A stretch of 64,000 bases of DNA. Source: Psychrobacillus sp042945595. GTDB lineage: Bacteria > Bacillota > Bacilli > Bacillales_A > Planococcaceae. The DNA is taken from NCBI RefSeq assembly GCF_042945595.1, contig NZ_CP168493.1, forward strand, positions 3,658,001-3,722,000, read 5' to 3'. The position numbers and the translations under genes are program-made. Positions 60,104-64,000 of this stretch are shown piece after piece (position 1 is the first letter of the stretch; every line of letters starts with the position of its first letter). The notes beneath the pieces are model-generated. The model made no database searches. It had not been told where the DNA came from and saw only the letters and a list, made by a program, of their open reading frames with translations.

Positions 60104-61000
60104 TTATTGGATATCCATATTTGGATCTAACGCATCTCTTAATCCATCTCCTACAACATTAAAAGCAAAAACAGTTATCATAATCGCTATCCCTGGAACA
60201 ATTGTTAAATGTGGAGATGTCCACATATAATTTTGACCTTGAGAAATCATTGCACCCCATTCCGGCGAAGGAGGTTGGGCACCTAAACCTAAATAACTCA
60301 ATGAGGCAGTAGAAAGTATTGCTGTACCCATTCGCATTGTTGCAAACACAATTATTGGTGCAAAAGCATTTGGCAATATGTGACGTACCATAATTCTAAA
60401 GTCAGAAGCCCCTAAAGACCTTAAAGCCATGATGTACTCCTTTTGTTTAATGGAGAGAACTGAACCCCGAACAATACGAGCACAACTCGGTATTGACCAT
60501 ACACTTATCGCAATCACCACGTTCACAAGGCTTGTCCCTAGAATCGCAATAATTAGCATAGCCAATAGAATTCCTGGGAATGAGAATAATAAATCTACAA
60601 TCCTCATAATAATTCCATCTAGTTTTTTATAATAACCACCAAGTAAACCAAGGATAATTCCACCAAGTAATCCTAAACCAACTGCTGTAAATCCTACGAT
60701 TAATGAGATTCTGGAACCATATACAATACGTGACCATACATCTCTGCCATAATTATCAGTTCCTAACCAATGACCATCTGAAAACATAGGTAGTTCACTG
60801 GCTACTAGATTCTGTTTTACTGGGTCATATGTAGCTAATAAAGGAGCAAACAATGCCATAAATACCAAGCCAAAGATAATTACAATGCCTATTACAGACA
60901 ATTTATTTTTTAATAGTCTCTTTATCGTAGTGATATATACCTTTTCTCTTTTCTTACTCACGGATGTTTTTACTTCTGTTGTTAATACCGCATTTGTCAT
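60104..61000 (-). CDS. Peptide ABC transporter permease (DppC-like)
   Basis: The 298-residue permease has an N-terminal OppC_N helix, then HWLGTDNYGRDVWSRIVYGSR and the EAA-type loop YIMALRSLGASDFRIMVRHILPN. It forms the channel with the DppB-like protein. The ATG at 61000 follows AAAGGAGG by six bases; longer in-frame starts overlap dppB and lack ribosome sites. Confidence 0.93.
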   Translation of the reverse strand: MTNAVLTTEVKTSVSKKREKVYITTIKRLLKNKLSVIGIVIIFGLVFMALFAPLLATYDPVKQNLVASELPMFSDGHWLGTDNYGRDVWSRIVYGSRISLIVGFTAVGLGLLGGIILGLLGGYYKKLDGIIMRIVDLLFSFPGILLAMLIIAILGTSLVNVVIAISVWSIPSCARIVRGSVLSIKQKEYIMALRSLGASDFRIMVRHILPNAFAPIIVFATMRMGTAILSTASLSYLGLGAQPPSPEWGAMISQGQNYMWTSPHLTIVPGIAIMITVFAFNVVGDGLRDALDPNMDIQ

Positions 61001-61016
61001 GGGAAACCTCCTTTCA

Positions 61017-61958
61017 TCAGTCATAAGTAATTCTTGGATCAATAAACGTGTATACAATATCCACAACTAGATTTACGACTACGAACAACGTAGCTACTAA
61101 TAATACCGAAGCTTGTACCATTGGAAAATCTCTCATTGCTATAGCATCTACCATTAGTCGGCCAACGCCATTAATAGCAAAAACTTTTTCAGTAATGATT
61201 GTTCCACCTAGTAAAGCACCAAAATTAACTCCGATAACGGTTATTACTGGTATCATTGCATTTTTTAAAGTATGTACCCAAATAACTTTACGCTCCCTGA
61301 CTCCTTTTGCACGAGCGGTCCTTACATAATCCGCTTTAACAACTTCAAGAATGGAGGACCTTGTCATTCTTGCAATCATGGCTGCAGAACTTGTACCCAA
61401 AGTAATTGCCGGGAGAATCATCTGTTTAAATCCTTCAGTTGTATAAAAAGGTGCTGAGAGTCCTCCAACCGGAACCCACTGTAAATTAACTGCAAATACT
61501 AATATCAGTAAGGCACCTAACCAAAAGTTTGGAATTGATATTCCAGCGAGTGCAAAAGTAGTAGAAGTTACATCAAGCCAGGAATTATGTTTTAAAGCTG
61601 ATATTAATCCAGCAATAATTCCAATTATGATGGCTACTACCATACTAGCTATTGCAAGCTTAAGCGTATTAGGAAAACGTATAGCAATTGCTTCTGAAAC
61701 TGATTGTTTTGATTGATATGAATATCCGAAGTCACCCTGCACCGCATGTTTTAAATATCGGCCATATTGCACAAGAAACGGATCATTCAAACCTAAGTTA
61801 TCACGGATTGCTTCTAAATCTGTTTCCGTAGCTGTTGGCCCACCTACCATAGTTGCAGGATCACCTGGTGCAATGTACATGGATGAAAACACCAAAAATG
61901 AAATACCTAACAGCAAAAATAAAAGTTGTATTCCTCTCCGTACAATTAAAGCAATCAT
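61017..61958 (-). CDS. Peptide ABC transporter permease (DppB-like)
   Basis: The 313-residue permease has six membrane segments, the N-terminal MIALIVRRGIQLLFLLLGIS, PGDPATMVGGPTATETDLEA and the loop DYVRTARAKGVRERKVIWVHTLKNA. It is the first gene of the peptide-uptake operon, behind the TATAAT promoter and the palindrome at 62002-62032. GGTGGGTG precedes the ATG. Confidence 0.93.
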   Translation of the reverse strand: MIALIVRRGIQLLFLLLGISFLVFSSMYIAPGDPATMVGGPTATETDLEAIRDNLGLNDPFLVQYGRYLKHAVQGDFGYSYQSKQSVSEAIAIRFPNTLKLAIASMVVAIIIGIIAGLISALKHNSWLDVTSTTFALAGISIPNFWLGALLILVFAVNLQWVPVGGLSAPFYTTEGFKQMILPAITLGTSSAAMIARMTRSSILEVVKADYVRTARAKGVRERKVIWVHTLKNAMIPVITVIGVNFGALLGGTIITEKVFAINGVGRLMVDAIAMRDFPMVQASVLLVATLFVVVNLVVDIVYTFIDPRITYD

Positions 61959-62001
61959 ACACCCACCCTACCCTTACGAATGTTAATCAAATTTTATATT
62001 T

Positions 62002-62040
62002 CAATTAACAAATGTTTATTATTTGTTAATTGTGATTATA
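62002..62040 (-). promoter_or_regulatory. Promoter -10 and long palindromic operator of peptide operon
   Basis: On the minus strand TATAAT (62035-62040) is followed directly by CAATTAACAAAT/ATTTGTTAATTG, perfect 12-base arms around a seven-base centre (62002-62032), covering the transcription start. No convincing -35 is seen. The Lrp/AsnC-family protein encoded next is the closest candidate binder. Confidence 0.75.
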
Positions 62041-62229
62041 ATACAAGAAAAAATAAAAATCTATAGGAATATTCAAATAAATATAATTATTTTGTTTTTT
62101 TTATACTTTATGAATAAATAAAATTTAATTTAATTACGTTTTGTATTTTATATAATCATTTATCAGGCTTTTTGTTTCTATTTAGAAACATCTTTCCGCA
62201 AACACTTTCAATCATTTCGATAATGAAAA

Positions 62230-62260
62230 TAAAAAAAGACATTCCCCATAGGAATGCCTT
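62230..62260 (-). terminator. Terminator of lrp-like gene
   Basis: GGCATTCC and GGAATGTC (minus strand) form a stem followed by seven Ts, 13 bases after the lrp-like stop. Confidence 0.88.
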
Positions 62261-62272
62261 CATTCATGAAAT

Positions 62273-62722
62273 TTATAATTTCAAACCACTACGACTTTTA
62301 AATCTTCTAAGTAAAATATGGCTCTCAACTCGTGTAATACCTTCTAATGCATATAACTCTTCATTTATAAATTTTTCGAGATTTAGAAAATCATCTACCA
62401 ATACATGCATATGTAAAGTTGAAGGTCCCGTCATTTGATAACAACTAGCTACATTTGGATTGTCCGCCAGGTTTTGAGCAACCTCTACAAGTGAAGAAGG
62501 CTCACAATCTACTTCAAAGAACCCCGAAACGTTTTTACCTACTTTTTCTGAATTAATCACAACCGTGAATCTTTCAATTATACCTTCATTTTGCAACTGA
62601 TGTACTCGTTCTCTAACTGCAACCCTTGATAAGTTTAGTTCTTTACCAATATCAACATAAGACAAACGACCATTTTCTATTAACAATTCCAAAATACGTT
62701 TATCGGTAGTATCCAAACTCAT
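62273..62722 (-). CDS. Lrp/AsnC-family regulator
   Basis: The 149-residue protein has an N-terminal HTH (MSLDTTDKRILELLIENG, YVDIGKELNLSRVAVRERVH) and a RAM ligand-binding domain (VASCYQMTGPSTLHMHVLVDD, GITRVESHILLRRFK). It senses an amino acid and likely controls the peptide-uptake/GGT operon downstream. The ATG at 62722 follows GGGG by five bases and starts at the family N-terminus; the in-frame start at 62743 is less suitable. Confidence 0.9.
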   Translation of the reverse strand: MSLDTTDKRILELLIENGRLSYVDIGKELNLSRVAVRERVHQLQNEGIIERFTVVINSEKVGKNVSGFFEVDCEPSSLVEVAQNLADNPNVASCYQMTGPSTLHMHVLVDDFLNLEKFINEELYALEGITRVESHILLRRFKSRSGLKL

Positions 62723-63220
62723 ATAATCCCCACTTTCTCCCATGTATAGATATTATACGAAACTACATTAACTATGGGAAGTAAAAATACAACTTACGAG
62801 ACAGGATGTAGACAATTTAGGTTTATTTTTTTCAATTAGTTAAATATCGGTATAATTTGATATAAGATTAACTATACGACTTAATTATTTTGCTATACGA
62901 AAAGTACTAGAGAATATTTTTTCGAAGCTTCTCACACTGACTGACGTAATAAATGGTATCCAATTATCTAATTGTCAAAAATTATACCAATTGATCTAAG
63001 GTATTGTCATTTTCTATTTTTTATCTAACAATTTCACGATTTCCCTGTTGAATATAGGTAAATCACCAAGTGTTAACTTGTTACAAGTTGATTTCCATTA
63101 CAAATACTTCTTCGTCATAATAAGTAGCTCCGACATTTTTTAAATCGACCTTTGCTTACTTATATCCTGTTGCGTCTCGAACTTTTAATGTCTTCGCAGT
63201 AATAAGAAGCTTAATAACAG
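62723..63220. other. 500-base intergenic stretch, possible decayed ORF
   Basis: No intact gene is seen. On the minus strand 63090-63200 reads LITAKTLKVRDATGYK, an in-frame stop, then AKVDLKNVGATYYDEEVFVM and a stop: a coding-like scrap that I cannot assign. The remainder is AT-rich and presumably holds the lrp-like promoter, which I could not pin down. Confidence 0.35.
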
Positions 63221-64000
63221 TTAAGGAATCAAAAGGATTTTCCCAACGCTTTTTCTACTTTCCAACAGACGATGCGCCTCTGCTCCATCCTGTAACGAAA
63301 AAGTAGTAGGCTCTTTCAGCTTTATTTCCCCTTCTAAAATCCAATCAAATAATTGTTTGGATCGTTTTTTTCTTTCTTCTAAAGAAGTTAGTACATTCCA
63401 AAGGTCTCCACCTGTTAAGGTTTTAGACGTGTCCATTAGCATACGTGGATCAACAAGTGCCGGATCCCCACCAGACATTCCATAAAACACTACGGTACCA
63501 CCTATTCTTGTCACGTCAAAACTGTCTGCTAATGTAGAACCTACAGACTCATAAACAGCATCTACTCCAACACCGCTAGTTACTTTCTTCACTTCATTTA
63601 TCCAATTATCCGTGTATAGAAAAACATGATCTGCTCCAACTGAATAAGCTGCTTCAGACTTTTCCAATGAAGATGTTAGTCCAATCACTTTCGCACCAAG
63701 CAGTTTTCCGATTTGAATAAGATTTTGTCCAACACCGCCAGCTGCAGCATGGACGAGTATCGTATCTCCAGCGCTCACTTTGTAGCTATCGCTAGTTAAG
63801 TATTGCGCTGTTAACCCTTGTAATAAAACAGATGCTGCAATTTCAAATGATAAATCATTTGGTAAAGGAATTGCCTTTTCCATCGGAACTGCGACTAATT
63901 CAGCATTTGCAAATGGAACATCCGCAAACGCAATACGATCTCCTACCTTCCAATCCGTTGCGTCAACTCCTACTTGCTCAACTATACCTGAGCCCTCATA
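63221..64000 (-). CDS. Quinone oxidoreductase-type MDR dehydrogenase, partial
   Basis: The reading frame runs without a stop to the right edge of the window, so the 5' end lies outside; 259 codons are visible. It has the MDR features YEGSGIVEQVG, GDRIAF, the NADP-binding AAAGGVGQNLIQIGKLLGAKV, and GGTVVFYGMSGGDP. Zinc ligands of alcohol dehydrogenases are not seen in the visible part, fitting the zeta-crystallin/QOR group (NADPH:quinone reductase). It is transcribed towards the lrp-like gene. Confidence 0.9.
   Translation of the reverse strand, partial: YEGSGIVEQVGVDATDWKVGDRIAFADVPFANAELVAVPMEKAIPLPNDLSFEIAASVLLQGLTAQYLTSDSYKVSAGDTILVHAAAGGVGQNLIQIGKLLGAKVIGLTSSLEKSEAAYSVGADHVFLYTDNWINEVKKVTSGVGVDAVYESVGSTLADSFDVTRIGGTVVFYGMSGGDPALVDPRMLMDTSKTLTGGDLWNVLTSLEERKKRSKQLFDWILEGEIKLKEPTTFSLQDGAEAHRLLESRKSVGKILLIP

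Overview
The window is low-GC, RBS-rich Firmicute DNA. AGGAGG-type ribosome sites precede nearly every gene, TTG and GTG starts are frequent, there is a glmS ribozyme, and the gene families (YumC-type reductase, Trx-coupled ArsC, YwrA/YwrB/YwrD-like set, PaiB, YqhV-like) are those of Bacillales. A Bacillaceae/Planococcaceae-type rod is likely (inference; there is no rRNA in the window). No tRNA, rRNA, CRISPR array or intact insertion sequence was seen.

Region 1 (1-12.2 kb, minus strand) is an aerobic phenylacetate degradation cluster. It holds PaaK ligase, the PaaABCD epoxidase genes, PaaG isomerase, a PaaF-like hydratase, a second hydratase, PaaH, PaaJ, a free-standing aldehyde dehydrogenase and an EthD-like protein. 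A 4Fe-4S ferredoxin and a YumC-type ferredoxin reductase sit where a PaaE reductase would be expected. No PaaE, PaaZ fusion, PaaI or regulator is in the window. paaA has a near-consensus promoter overlapped by a perfect 10-bp inverted repeat.

Region 2 (12.4-22.4 kb) has a DinB-like protein, an M29 aminopeptidase, a YqhV-like membrane protein, then a beta-glucoside module (binding lipoprotein, two permeases, LacI regulator, GH1 glucosidase; no ATPase) with operator-like palindromes, and an LCP-family protein.

Region 3 (22.4-46.4 kb) is a patchwork of small units: DrrAB-type exporter, Tag glycosylase, RraA-like protein, kinase-fold protein, PaiB, leucine-rich-repeat protein, DUF2225/YvyF-like pair, three-gene ABC exporter, an uncharacterised gene plus O-methyltransferase behind GTATAC operators, PadR/YhgE, XRE/DUF2975, DHFR-like and GNAT genes. 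Broken genes (DUF1772, sodium:neurotransmitter symporter, a kinase tail) lie among several families of short dispersed hairpin repeats. The main family has 11 copies between 14.4 and 39.2 kb, all in one orientation.

Region 4 (46.5-51.3 kb) is an arsenic island: arsR-arsB-arsC, an ArsN1-like acetyltransferase, a MarR regulator with CC pairs and a Cys-rich flavoprotein. The last three appear to share a TTGCA-N3-TGCAA operator.

Region 5 (51.4-64 kb): glmS with its ribozyme and promoter; then, transcribed towards glmS, a peptide ABC transporter (two permeases, binding protein, two ATPases), a YwrD-like gamma-glutamyltransferase and two half-size chromate transporters. A promoter with a 12-bp-arm palindrome lies in front and an Lrp/AsnC regulator upstream. 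A truncated quinone oxidoreductase-type gene runs off the right edge.
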